A stretch of DNA of 64,000 nt from Pomacea canaliculata. Its lineage: Eukaryota > Mollusca > Gastropoda > Architaenioglossa > Ampullariidae. Both the position numbers and the translations under genes were made by a program. Location: positions 33,428,338-33,492,337 of the forward strand of contig NC_037594.1 in the NCBI RefSeq assembly GCF_003073045.1, written 5' to 3'. The notes under the pieces are model-generated. The model saw only the letters and a list, made by a program, of their open reading frames with translations. It did not search any database and was not told where the DNA came from. This document shows, one piece after another, positions 12,787-24,138 of the stretch. Each line of letters begins with the position of its first letter. Position 1 is the first letter of the stretch.

Positions 12787-12926
12787 CTGTTGGCCGAATC
12801 AAGGTGTTTTGCACAACTAGACCTTGAATCCATGCAGCACTGCATGAATTTAAAAGAAGTAGAATTGCAGATGGCATTACTTCAACCTCATGACACAGCA
12901 AATACCAATGCTGCGACCATCTGTAG
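12787..12926 (+). pseudogene. Orphan exon-4-like fragment of the cysteine-rich gene family (copy C)
   Basis: A single 140-base stretch matches exon 4 of copies A and B: an AG acceptor, then ESRCFAQLDLESMQHC and EVELQMALLQ, ending in ATICR with the donor CTGTAG/GTACGTG at the same place. The following intron (about 12927-13150) also resembles that of copy B. It is two bases short next to the acceptor compared with copy A, and no convincing exons 1-3 or 5-6 lie nearby. I read it as the remnant of a partly deleted third copy. Confidence 0.7.
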
Positions 12927-14774
12927 GTACGTGGCACGTGAGCAGCTGTATCTGTAACCTGCAGGGTGTCGCCAATTAAATGATCTCCCAAGCAGTTAAC
13001 AATATACATGTTAAATCAAAGTTGTTTGTTGGGAAACTCCAAACACTTTCTCACTCTCAAGACGTACACTGTATATTAAAAAGAAATGGAGATGTCAATC
13101 AAGCTAAGATACACTTATTCATGTATTACCACATCCACACAAAAATCGATTGCAGTACGTTTGGTCTGTATGGTATCAACATGTCACACTTCCGTCTGGT
13201 TTGTTTTATAGCGGGCCAGTAGATACCAATGGTGTAGCATTTGATGATTTTGTTTTGCCTGGTGTAATGATCTCTTAGCACTTAATGTGAGTGATAGCTG
13301 TTGTTGGTGTGACTCAACGAGAAGCAATTGACAGACGATTCGGAGTCTAAAGGTACTACTTGCGCAAAGACAAAGGCCCTGTATGTGGACCTTGTCCGGA
13401 AGACACAAGTTGTCTGAGGAGGTCTTTAAGGACAAGTCAGGGATGGCTCAAGAAATTTTAAAAAGGGAGAACCAGCACACACAGTGTAGTGAAACATCCG
13501 CTGTAGGGACCTTTGTACCAGAATTCCAAGAGCTCATTACTAGTTGGGGAACCTACATCATGGCAGAGGAGAAATCTTTGCCTTGCCACAAGCCTTGAAG
13601 GATAGGGTCACCATCTTGCTCTGCATCAATGCAAGTGGACATTAGAAGATCAAGTTATTGCTCCTTTACCGCTCAGAGAATCCACGAGGTTTCATTGTTA
13701 TTTGTTTAAAAAATTACTTTAATTCTTCACAAAATACCATTTTGATTGATTTTTATGTTGATTTTCTGGGGTGGGAACAGATGAATTAGATTTCCATTAT
13801 TTCAAATTGGAAAATTAGTTTCGAGATACGAGTTTTTCATGATACGAGCTATGTTATGGAACGAGTTACATTTGTAACCCAAAGCGTGACTGTATGAGTG
13901 TGTTTGAGGTATAAGAATATGTCGTGGTAACATGTTGTGGTATTGTTTTGTGTCTTGATATCGAACTGTCCCTAACTTCTCTCTCTGAGATTAAATATTC
14001 ATTTTAAGAATACTGCCTAGTGAGTGTTTGAAACAAACACTTTCAGATGAAAGAGAAATATTCAAAATCTCTGTAATTGTTAGAAACCCATCTAGAAGCG
14101 TAGTGAAAATGTTAAAGAGAGCAGCATTCAGTTCACACGAGTTCTTGAGCATTTGCAGTGCTGTGGACCTGCTGTACTATGCAGGAAGAATCTAATGGAG
14201 TAACAACAAACTTGTCGTCTACTACTACAGTAGCTGTAGGATCAGCAAAAACATGCTGCCTGATTTGTTTCCTTCGCAAAAGAAAGACACAGAATTTTGT
14301 AGTCTCGGTCTTGGAATAAGAACAGCAGCATACTTCTGCTTTAAACTCCATCCATAGCTGTCCTTTCTAAAACGGTCTCTTCTTTGTATACATTAACACC
14401 AAATGATTTAAAACCAGTTAAAATTCATTGGCGACTGTCCAGATGCTTGGACACCACTCCAGCAAGTTTTTGAGTGCAGCAGGGTGTATAAATGTGTGTT
14501 TCATGGGTAAAGAGATGTTCAATCATGATAAAGATATGTTGTAACATGTTCCAGTTGGATGATAGAATGCAACAGATGGGACTTCTATGGTTTCTCATGA
14601 GCTCAATTCTTTTTTAAGTGGAAACCAGATATTCATCAAGACTGGTGCATTTTCAAATCTGACTTAAAAAGTAAATCATATATTAAAATAACAAAAGTAG
14701 CCTGCAGAATACAGAAAGTTTACTGCAATGTAAAGACAACAATGCTAGCCGACAAGAAGTATTTGAAAATGCAT

Positions 14775-14873
14775 GTCATGACTGGGAATGGGTGATAAAG
14801 ACTCCAATCCTTACTTAAACCTGTAGACAGAGGTGAGTGAGACCAATCAGCTGGTGGGTTCCTTACATCCACC
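14775..14873. repeat. Dispersed repeat R3, second copy
   Basis: Similar to 9330-9425, sharing the GATAAAGACT.CAATCCT and CAGCTGGTGGGT blocks. No gene lies here, so it marks an independent insertion of the family. Confidence 0.5.
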
Positions 14874-14943
14874 ACTGAGGAAGCAATGTAATAATTAACA
14901 ATGCAAGAACATTTACGAAGTATAAGAATGCATAAATATCTTT

Positions 14944-15108
14944 TGTAGAAAGATTGTGTATCCTGGATGAACACATTAATTTGATGATTATGTAACACGG
15001 GACAGTGAAAGAATTTTTGAATTTTTTGTGTGAGTGACAACATCACCCATTCTTAACCACTTGTTATGACTTGTTATTATGGATTCAGAGTTTGTGATGT
15101 ATGCAGGA
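14944..15108. repeat. Dispersed repeat R1, copy 2
   Basis: Counterpart of 5212-5375, in the same orientation. See that entry for the shared blocks. Confidence 0.6.
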
Positions 15109-15513
15109 GATAAGACTAGCGTTGCTTTCTCTCTCACAGAGAAGTGCTGTCTGTGCACACACACTCTGTCAGAAGTCACACACTGCATCAAGGTACACAG
15201 AATTAGTTCTTCCATTCCACATACAACAAATATCTGTCAGTGGGTTTGCTGTAACTATATTTAAAGTTGTCCTGGTCTAATACCGACTTAATTCTTCTTT
15301 TGTTGCCTTAGTTCCTTTCTTGCTTGGTAAGTTGTTACTGCAAATGGTCTGAACAAAAACCTGACATTAACCCCACAACATATATAAATTTTTCCCTACA
15401 AGTGAGCAAATAACATTTAAACACAGATTCCCACTGTAATTCAAACTTCTTAATTCTTGTGTTCTAGCCCCTGCAGACCATATATTATTGCATTTGCAAT
15501 TAATACTTTAAAG

Positions 15514-16895
15514 CAGCGGTTCTCAACCTTTTACATGTGGCGACCCCCCTGACGAAACACCGGTACGTCCGCGACCCCCCTTAGCGGCTAGGTCGGTGGA
15601 AGAAAGCGGGGGGGAGGGGGGGAGCTTTAGCTAACCGTAGAACGCGCCGTCGAGGAAATCAATGCAATTCAAACAACGGAAGAGCAAAGTTCGTATCTGC
15701 CAAGAACGTATGTGAATATCTGCTCGTCATAACAAACGATAAATAATACTAAAGCAATAATAAAGTAATTATTTTATTGGACACTCACTTTGATTAACTG
15801 AATAAGGTTGAGCCTTGTCAGTTGCTGTTTCGATAAAGAAAGCGCAAACCTAGTTGCCTTCTCCTACCAGCAAAATGCTCCGGAGACCATCCAGGCCTAC
15901 TCGCGTCCAACACATTTCATGTATTTCCGACATCATTCCATGCCTCGATAAATACTCCTTCGCTCACACAATGACGAAGATTGAAAATGGCGGCAGAACT
16001 TCATTGCTTTCTCAGAAGGAGAGATATTCACCGTTGACGCTATCCAGACACTGTTGTCCAATGGTGTATGTTTGAAGACCATTTTAGGAATTGCGTCTCA
16101 AAGGTCATGAAGCTGCCTTCTTTTGCGTGGACACCCGATTGCTAGGAATCACCAAATGCGATTACGGACTCCAATCCTTATTTACTACATCAATTTCCAG
16201 CCGAAAATAATGCCGACAACGCTCCATTCTTGCATCCGTTTAGATGGGCTAATTACATGCTTGCATCCACGGAACTAATATCTAATTCCAAGTTGTTCAG
16301 ACCCTTATTCCTATCTTACAACAGCACGGGAAACTATACCCAAAAATTTCGTTGGTGTATCTTTGTCCCAATATGTACGTCCACAACGATAGAGATTTCA
16401 TGTCGGACGAAAGCATTCATTCTTCGGTGTTTGTAGAATTTATGGTGATTGTAAATTAGGGCACATCCAGCCGATGAGGATGCTGGAGAGAGAAGAGCCA
16501 AAAGCGAGGAGGGAGAATTGGAGCTATGTTGAAGGAGATTGTGTTTCTGAGTTTTGGAACGTGAGAATCCACTGCATGCCACGACGACAGTGTACTTGAA
16601 TAGGAAAGAAGAGATTTGGAGTTTAGCCCCCCGCACCACTCGGTTACACAATGTAAAACCTAATCCACTAATTACAGTATAAAAGAAAAATTATTAAAAA
16701 AAAAATGACAAAACCCTTCCCGCCGAAATGTAAATGGACATGCACCCACTCATGCACTTGTCCATGCTCAACCAACGCCATGCCTCCCACACTTAGAAAC
16801 GTCGCGAACACCCCCAAGCTGATCAGGGACACACACTGGCCTCCGGTACTATACGGACTGTGATCATTCGCGACCCAAGGATTGAAGAACCGCTG
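15514..16895. mobile_element. Non-autonomous hAT element with SPIN-like ends (long copy)
   Basis: The left end begins CAGCGGTTCTCAACCTTTTA and is followed by a GCGACCCCCC block; the right end closes with GAAGAACCGCTG. The first 200 bp match the element at 34104-34860 closely (TTAGCTAACC, GTCGAGGAAATCAA, AAAGTTCGTATCTGC). It is about 1.38 kb against 0.76 kb, so the interiors differ by large indels. No transposase frame is visible. The flanking 8-mers match poorly, which suggests an old insertion. Confidence 0.7.
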
Positions 16896-19230
16896 CGCTT
16901 AAACAAGGATCACATTCGGGGTTCAACTCCCAGGGAAATAACAACGAAGTTCTTCCCCTGTCTGCGTTGCTTCTAGAGGCGAGATAAGTATCTTTCTCAC
17001 ATAGTAGCATCCGCATGGGAACCACCTCTAGCACCCATACTCGGAGATCCGTCACAGAAATTTCCGATGATCCTACGATCTCCACTTGTGAATCTCCGCT
17101 AGCAGTAGCTACAGGCCAGCCAGAATTACTGACCGGTGACGGGAAATCCTTGTTTCGAACGATGCTTGATCCACTTTGATCATCCAAACGGTTTCAGTAG
17201 CCTCTCGCCCTGACGCCTGGTTGCACCTCCTTATTTTCATCTAAATAATCCTAAAGAAAGTAATTCTAAGATTTATTCTTCCTTATAATTATATTTCCTC
17301 TCTTTCCCCGGAATACACAATGCTCGATTCTCAACGACACAAGTTAACTTATCCCAACTACGTCTAGACTCGAATTCAGTCAGATTTAAAAATCATTAAT
17401 CGTTGATCAAAGGCAAACCAATAAACCAGATTGTTAAATAAACTATGAACAATGAAATTAGGTTTATGTAATTATGAATGTTATGTGATGGATAGCACAG
17501 AATTACTTCCTAATGATGCTTCTGTATTCTTCTACACACTTCAAGCCGGATGTCTGTCTGTCGTTCGTTTTTTTCTTTTTTTCTTGTATTCTTTTTACTA
17601 TTTTTCGCAAGCAACTCCCCATGACCAATGTTGCTTTCTGCCACCTCTTCATAATCCACTCAAAACTGAGTATCCTACCTGCAATCCACTGACTACACAA
17701 CCACACCTCCTATCTTGTTATGAAATAGGGTATGTCATCAAAAATTTACATAGAAACCTAATTAGCCTTTAGACAATATCAGACTATTTTAATCATCAGC
17801 ATACAACAGACAGCGATCAGAGAAACACACTTCTTAACAGTCAAACAAAAAAAAAAAAAAAAAAAACTTCCCACTATTGCATAAAACCTGCACCGCGATG
17901 TTCACAGCTCGCAACAAGACTACCTGATGATGCATTAGACAACCGATGGGCTCAGACAGCAACAGGTCTATTTCTGCATTTTTTTATTCTCAAAACTTAA
18001 TAATTAATAGGCTATTCTGAAAGTGCGATACAATCTCTTGCATAGATTTTGCTCAAAATGGTAAAGGAGATGAGACGCCTTGTTAGCGACTATCACAAAG
18101 AATCGTGATTTCCCAAAATTGAAAAACATAAAACATGACAAGATAGTAACAAGTACGACAGTTCTCAGAAAGATCACTCAAATGCAACGCATTATACCAG
18201 TATTCAACGCTGTTTTTTTTTGACAATATTATAGGCAAGATGATTCGCTAACACCATTCAAAGTCAGTACCGCTAAATCAGTTATTGCCGTGCCGCATGT
18301 GCGCGGTGATAGCGTTCGCCTTATGAATATCTAATCATATCGTTCAGCATGGAAGTATCAATAGGCACTGGATATAGTTGTCTCTTTAATATCTTGCACT
18401 GCTCACCCACGTACTATGACTGTAGGGAGATTACTTCTTCCCCTCTTTCCCAAGACACTCGATTGTTTTTCCTGAGATCTCATCGCCAATTCCTGTTTTC
18501 CGCATCACTGAACTCATTCACAAGCAGTAACACGTAACCATGAGCACTCTGTCCACGTCCAGTGTCTCATGAACAAACTCATGTTTGTAAACTAGATCCA
18601 CCTGCTTCATTCTTCAAGCTGCGTACAATACTTAAGAGAATAAGAATGCCATAAACATTCAACTTCATTCGCATCCACCAACTGTCATGACAGTTAATCA
18701 CCCCCCCCCCCCTGAGTGAGCCATCCAATTTCTTTCCCTGTTTATAAAATCTATGCTAAGCTTGTTAGAACGTCGAAATAGATTGAAACCACCTCACAAA
18801 TACATCCTAAAAAAAAATATCACTGTTAATACCTGGTCGTCTACTTACTTCAACCTTGTCCTGAATCATCATCTACAATTGTTGTACAGACATCCTCTAA
18901 AACCTCCACTCTGACGGTTCCTGCTCTACCCGCCTGCCACACTTATCTTTAGAACGATGACAAGCAGCACGTGACTATTATGCTGTGAGTCCTGAAGCTT
19001 AGTTTTTTCTTTTGAAATCTTTAAGATCACCTATCATCCGCATATCTTACAAGCCAAAATAACTCACAGGAGAGAATTGTATCTACAGCAAATTGTATGT
19101 TTCTGTGTTGAGTGCGGTCAAACAATATTTTCAAATATTATGTGCGTAATTAGTAGAGAGCCGGCTGGCTCAACCTTTTTTTTTCAACTTATCCTGACTC
19201 AATTTTACAATTCTACTGTCCAGCGTCCCC
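16896..19230. other. Intergenic, no gene recognised
   Basis: A minus-strand open stretch near 16864-17187 overlaps the transposon end and resembles no family I know. A poly-A run (about 17846-17866), a poly-C run near 18702-18712 and repeat R2 copy 2 (18042-18253) are present. Confidence 0.4.
18042..18253. repeat. Dispersed repeat R2, copy 2
   Basis: Counterpart of 6578-6803 in the same orientation, ending in the shared GGCAAGATGATT block. Confidence 0.55.
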
Positions 19231-19589
19231 TATAAAAATGCCATATATATCCAGCGGCACCACAATACTCTTTTTTTCGTAAGATGCGTTCTCAGCGTTC
19301 TGTTGAAGGCAGTTATTTTTGTCTTCTGTAAGTCTACCTACCCATGATGTCAGCTACTTTTTTCTGCCTGATGGCGTGGAAGCTGTGACCATAGCTGGTG
19401 CGTATTTTGCTGTAATACTTTATCATCAGACTACATAACTAATATTAAGTAGGTATTTTGGACTTGAGTAGTTAATCCATTACACCATGATCCTCTGTGT
19501 GTTTACGTGAGTGCGTGCACTATATTAATTTAGAGTCATAAGTAATTTCACTCATCTAATACGTATTGTATTTTGTTCTTGGCATTCAG

Positions 19590-21926
19590 GAGCAAGTGGT
19601 GATGTTCCGCTTGATATGCTGGCTAGAAATCAAGGTTTGTGCTCTCCAGACCAGTTCCTAGCGTGTAAAACGGTTGTCTGGGAATTTTTGATTGAGTTTG
19701 ATGTGTCCATGCTGGAACGCCTTACCGAAATTACTAACCTTGACCTCCTCTGCAAGTATGGTTTTGTCCACCACTACAATGAATTTAAAACTCTCAGTTT
19801 TAGAATCATGTCTGTGTTTTCTGTCACAAGTAGTATTCTCGATAATTTCTCCATAATTTTTATTTCATCTGTTTCTTTTGTTTGTGTGGATTGAAATTTA
19901 TATTTGTTAAGGATAATTTAGTGAATGTCGTGTAACAGCACCAAGCAAACCTCAGAATAAGGCAAAGGCTTTTGCACTCATTGTGCAAGACTTGGTTTGT
20001 TTCAGCCAGCTACAGGACACAAAGCATTGTGTGAGCAGCTATAGGCCGGATTGCAACTTCCCGGACATTCGATGGGCTTTCCATCTGTACCAGGACACCG
20101 TCGGCTACATCTGCAGCGCGGAGGGAAGGGACTGTGAGAACTATTCAGAACGTTGATAATGTCACTGATGCCGTCATTCTTCGCACACTTCACTCGCGGA
20201 TTAATTTCATTATTCGTATTTTTATCAAAGCACAGAATACACCTGTCTCCTGTTGGCCCTTTGCACAAGACAGACGTCGTCGATCGCTAGGTAGTCAAAG
20301 TGTACACAGACACTGGACACCCTCCCCACCCACACACACACACATTCTATTGGTAAAACGCTGCTTGTAGGGAAGGACGGATTTAATTGCTGATTTGCTC
20401 AAAAGTAGGTACTTCCTTTCACATGGGCCACTCTTTGGCCAACGGTCTCTGTAAGTAGCCTACAAAGCTTGCACCTCTGATGTAGCCCTCCTCTCTTATA
20501 ACCCTCATACCTGTGACAGTTCTTGCTGCTACACCCTCTTTCTGATAGCACTGTCTATATATATATATGCATATTTTTCTTTCTTATTTCTATAATAATA
20601 ACAAAATCATTAATAGTAGCCATTAATATGGACATAAAAAAAGGACTTGGGGGGGGGGGACCTGTCTGCATCCTCTAGCTTACTAGGACGATGCTTTAAG
20701 ATGTCGATTAAGCAGATAAATTAAAACTGACTGATCGGTGAATGAATTTCTTTTGTGAAACGTGTTCCGTCTTGTGTCCTTTTACTGACAGTACTTTTGG
20801 CAGGAAAAAAAGTGCTTTGAGAACCTGGAGAAAGCGAATACCCTCCAGCATTGTATTGCGAAATTTCGAGGAATCTATCAACGGTCCAAATCCATGTGGG
20901 TAAGTAAAGTCATTAACATTGTTTGAAACAAACTGCTTTCTTTCTGCTTTTTACTTTCGGTTTCTTTATTTCCTTTTTTTCATCTCCATTCTTCTGCTTT
21001 ACACACTTGCACCTTGACTTCAATTAGAATTCATTTCCTTCTTATGTTTCTCCCAACTTGATGCGGATATCACTTATACACTTGTCAACATTTTCAAAAC
21101 TCTGTCTTATCTATATATGAAACTCGGGGCCTCTCACTAATTACTACTAAAACTTTACTAAAGCAGAGGAAACTCTTGTGCAGAACATTGGATCAGCTCG
21201 GAAGCTGCGTAGAAGACAATGTGAGGAGCGTTTGCAACAAGAAGGAAGGAGATTTTGCTGAAACTCTGATGTCTCTCTACCTGGTGCATTTGAAAAGTGC
21301 CATTAACTGTGACGAAGGCATCAAGGCCAAGAGAGCCGGTAAGAATGGCCCCGTAAACACTTAAACTCACACGCTCACACACACCCATATACACACACAC
21401 ACTCAGACACTCTCTCACCCACAATCACCCCACACACACTCTCATACGCACACTCACGCACTCACTCACACCACACAAAACACACAATCTGTCACACACT
21501 CACGCACACTTGCACTCACACTCTCTAACCCACAATCACCCCACACACACACACTATCATACGCACACTCAGCACTCACACACACACACACTCTCGTATG
21601 CACACACACACACTCACACACTCAGAGAAACGCACTCTCTGTCTCATACACTCACGGACACTTGCACTCACAATCTCTCACACTTTCTCACACATATATT
21701 CACGCTCATACAACACGCACAGTTAGTGACTGGTTTCAGTATAAGAATTGCAGTTTGTTAGCACAGTCAACGACGACGACGACGACGACGACGGTTAGAA
21801 AACAATGATATAGAGAACTGTTTTACTTTAAACTGTTTACGTTTCTTCTTCTGTCTACCAGGCATCTTCGTATGCTCTTCCATCTCTGATCCCTCTGCCT
21901 CAAGATACGGACAGCCAATGTTTTAG
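19590..21926 (+). CDS. Secreted cysteine-rich helical protein, divergent copy D (first exon not identified)
   Basis: Five exons were found: 19590-19755 (166 bases, same as copy B exon 2), 20006-20133 (ends in the family motif VGYICSAEGRD), about 20792-20899 (KKCFENLEKANTLQHC), 21167-21338 (CRTLDQLGSCVEDNVRSVC, then AINCDEG) and 21862-21926 (ends SRYGQPMF). Introns have GT-AG ends, and phases agree with copy B except that the exon 4/5 junction is phase 0. The signal-peptide exon was not found; a candidate start near 19343 (MMSATFFCLM) is followed by an early stop and is not convincing. A run of seven A bases at the start of exon 4 (20814-20820) puts it one base out of frame with exon 3; six would fit. 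So the gene is either lightly damaged or carries a homopolymer error. Cysteine positions parallel copy B, but overall identity is low, so it is an older paralogue. Confidence 0.65.
21361..21720. repeat. CA/CTCACA-rich minisatellite in the last intron of copy D
   Basis: About 360 bp made almost only of ACACAC, CTCACA and CACTCT words in imperfect array, directly after the donor of exon 5. Confidence 0.85.
21771..21793. repeat. (GAC)n microsatellite
   Basis: Short perfect trinucleotide run (ACGACGACG...) in the last intron of copy D. Confidence 0.85.
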
Positions 21927-21985
21927 TCTTCCTTCACAACAGAGCGACGAACCGGCCTCTGCGCATGACAAAGATGTCTCTGTAC

Positions 21986-21991
21986 AATAAA
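21986..21991 (+). terminator. Poly(A) signal of copy D
   Basis: AATAAA 60 bases after the copy D stop codon. Confidence 0.6.
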
Positions 21992-22312
21992 CGTGCGTTC
22001 TAGGCTACGGATAAACTATTTTCTAAATTAGTAACAATTTCTTGAAAATCTTTGCTCACAATCCGCTTGTAATGAACGCTGTATTTTGAACATCGGATGG
22101 ATTTCAAAAATCGATCCGTCGTTCTTCCTTTGTGGACACTTTAATGATGAGCCCTTCTGTATTCTAGGAAGTAATAACTTCTGTAGATTCCACAATTCCT
22201 AGCGATGGTATCCGGACACCCCAAGAGAGTATTGCTGTTAATAATATCAAATAATACCAAGTGAACTTGTATAGCACCATATCCCGGACCTATGGACAGG
22301 TTCATGGCGCTT

Positions 22313-22421
<109 letters not shown>

Positions 22422-24048
22422 GACTCACGCAACATATTATGCAACATTGACAACTTTCGTGATGTCAGAGGGTACGCCGTTCTGTGTTTTTTTTCTTTTT
22501 TTTTTTTTTAGTTGTTTTGTGAAAGAGAACGTGTATTCAGCTTTGTTTTCAAAAAAATAATAAACTTTGTTAACTAAACTAATGAATTGTTGCTGCTGTT
22601 CTCGATGTTTCGGGTGTTAAAAATAATTTTGTTGATGTTGTCGCTAACGCTATTAACTGTTTCTTTTATTTAGTGTCTGTTGTGTTTCAGTTTTATTCTT
22701 TTCCCCCCAGTAGCAACTAGGCTATGCCATATAAACCATTTTGTGGTCTTTTTTCTGACTGCTCTACGCTGCGGACGAAAGAAGTGTTTTGGTGTCTCCT
22801 AGGTGTGATAGGTTGATCCCTATCCTTCTGTCCCTCCGTTTTCGTCTGTCAGTGCACTTGTATATACATATAAGGCAACGTCCATAAATGTCATTGTGAA
22901 TTGCTATGCTTTTGTTATAATGTATGATTCTGTAATTATGCTATCTTTCTGCCCCCTTCTGTAAAACTATTTTGGTGCTTTGCGGTAAAATTATTTCTAT
23001 AGATTGTATTTTTGGGCGCTGGAAAAAAGAAATATCTTCTGTATTTTGTACACCTTGTACAAGATGTAGTTGATTTGAGCTTACATTCCTCATCACAATC
23101 GCCATAACACTGAATTGCCCTCTGGAATTCTTATCTTATCTCATATCTTATCTTATCTTATCTTATCTCTTATCTTATCTTATCTAATATCTCAGAAGTC
23201 CTATCGTAACAGGGATGTAAGTCATTCGTATTAACAAAAATATAGGAAAATAAAATTGTTACTTTATACTTATAAAGAATTCATCAAATAATCGTGATTG
23301 ATATAGTTTCTTTCCTACAGTTTTTGGGTCTCCTACACTTAGTAATAGCTGCATTGCAACATCGACAGCGTATATTAACGACTAGTACTGTACAGTGCCG
23401 GCTACCGAAAGAGTATTGAACCTATTCCTAGGGTGAGTTCTCTAAATTAATCCCCTGTCATCACTGTAGTGATCAGTACTTAGCGAGAATGTCAGTCAGA
23501 ACTAATTACATCCCAGTTAAACTCAATAATGTCAGGTCATTGAGTGCAAAAGGCCACCTTCTTGGTTTTTATGACAGAAACTCCAAAGCACTAATCGACG
23601 TAAATGACTCGGATGTCCTGTCATGCAAAAAGAAAAAAAAGAGAAAGAAGAAATAAAGAATGCTTGCTGCTTGCTGTGAGGTTCTGGAACCTATGACACA
23701 GAGACATTTGTCCTCTACAAATTAAAACTGCCTGCCAATGGTTTTCCACGACTGTGGATATACCGATATTTACAACCAACTAAAACAAATTTAAAATACT
23801 AAAGTAATGCTTAAAAATAGGAAATGTTTTTTCAGTAAATCATAGAATGACAGAGCAACTACACACGTTCAGAATGAACCATCCTCCATTTAACCCTTTC
23901 CACTTATCTTGTTAGCTCATCGGTCTTTCCAGTCTGCTTATGACCTTTAACTTACTCCCGGCTTTTAACGCCCTAAACTCATGGGAACAAATTGTTCAAT
24001 TTGAGTAATTTCTGTACCATAGGCGCCACGCTGGCAACTGTGAACAAA
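22422..24048. other. Upstream region of copy B, with an extra ~1 kb segment
   Basis: About 22650-22850 matches the far-upstream region of copy A (7080-7270), and from about 23838 the match to copy A resumes (7289 onward). The roughly 980 bp between are absent upstream of copy A and look like an insertion in copy B or a deletion in copy A. That segment contains a (CTTAT)n array at about 23130-23192 and no recognised gene. Confidence 0.5.
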
Positions 24049-24050
24049 GA

Positions 24051-24081
24051 TATAAAGGTCTGGCTCAGTACAGACAGTTCA
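24051..24081 (+). promoter_or_regulatory. TATA box and initiator of copy B
   Basis: TATAAA at 24051-24056 with the initiator-like TTCACTC placing the start base at 24081, the same 30-base spacing as in copy A. Confidence 0.75.
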
Positions 24082-24138
24082 CTCCTGCTGCCGACCGTTC
24101 AGCTCTCATACGTCGGTGTTTCCTCAACAGTCTGAGCC

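Larger units (their letters stand above)
12927..15513. other. Intergenic with repeat fragments, no gene recognised
   Basis: This holds the decayed intron of copy C, then unrecognised sequence. Short open stretches near 13383-13598 (plus) and 14133-14351 (minus) match nothing I know. Copies of dispersed repeats R3 (14775-14873) and R1 (14944-15108) lie at the right. Confidence 0.4.

Noticed and set aside
16864-17187. Minus-strand 107-codon frame next to the long hAT element.
   Set aside because: Overlaps the transposon end and has no known domain; the GGTTCAACTCC box-B-like word within has no box A at the right distance, so it is not called a SINE.
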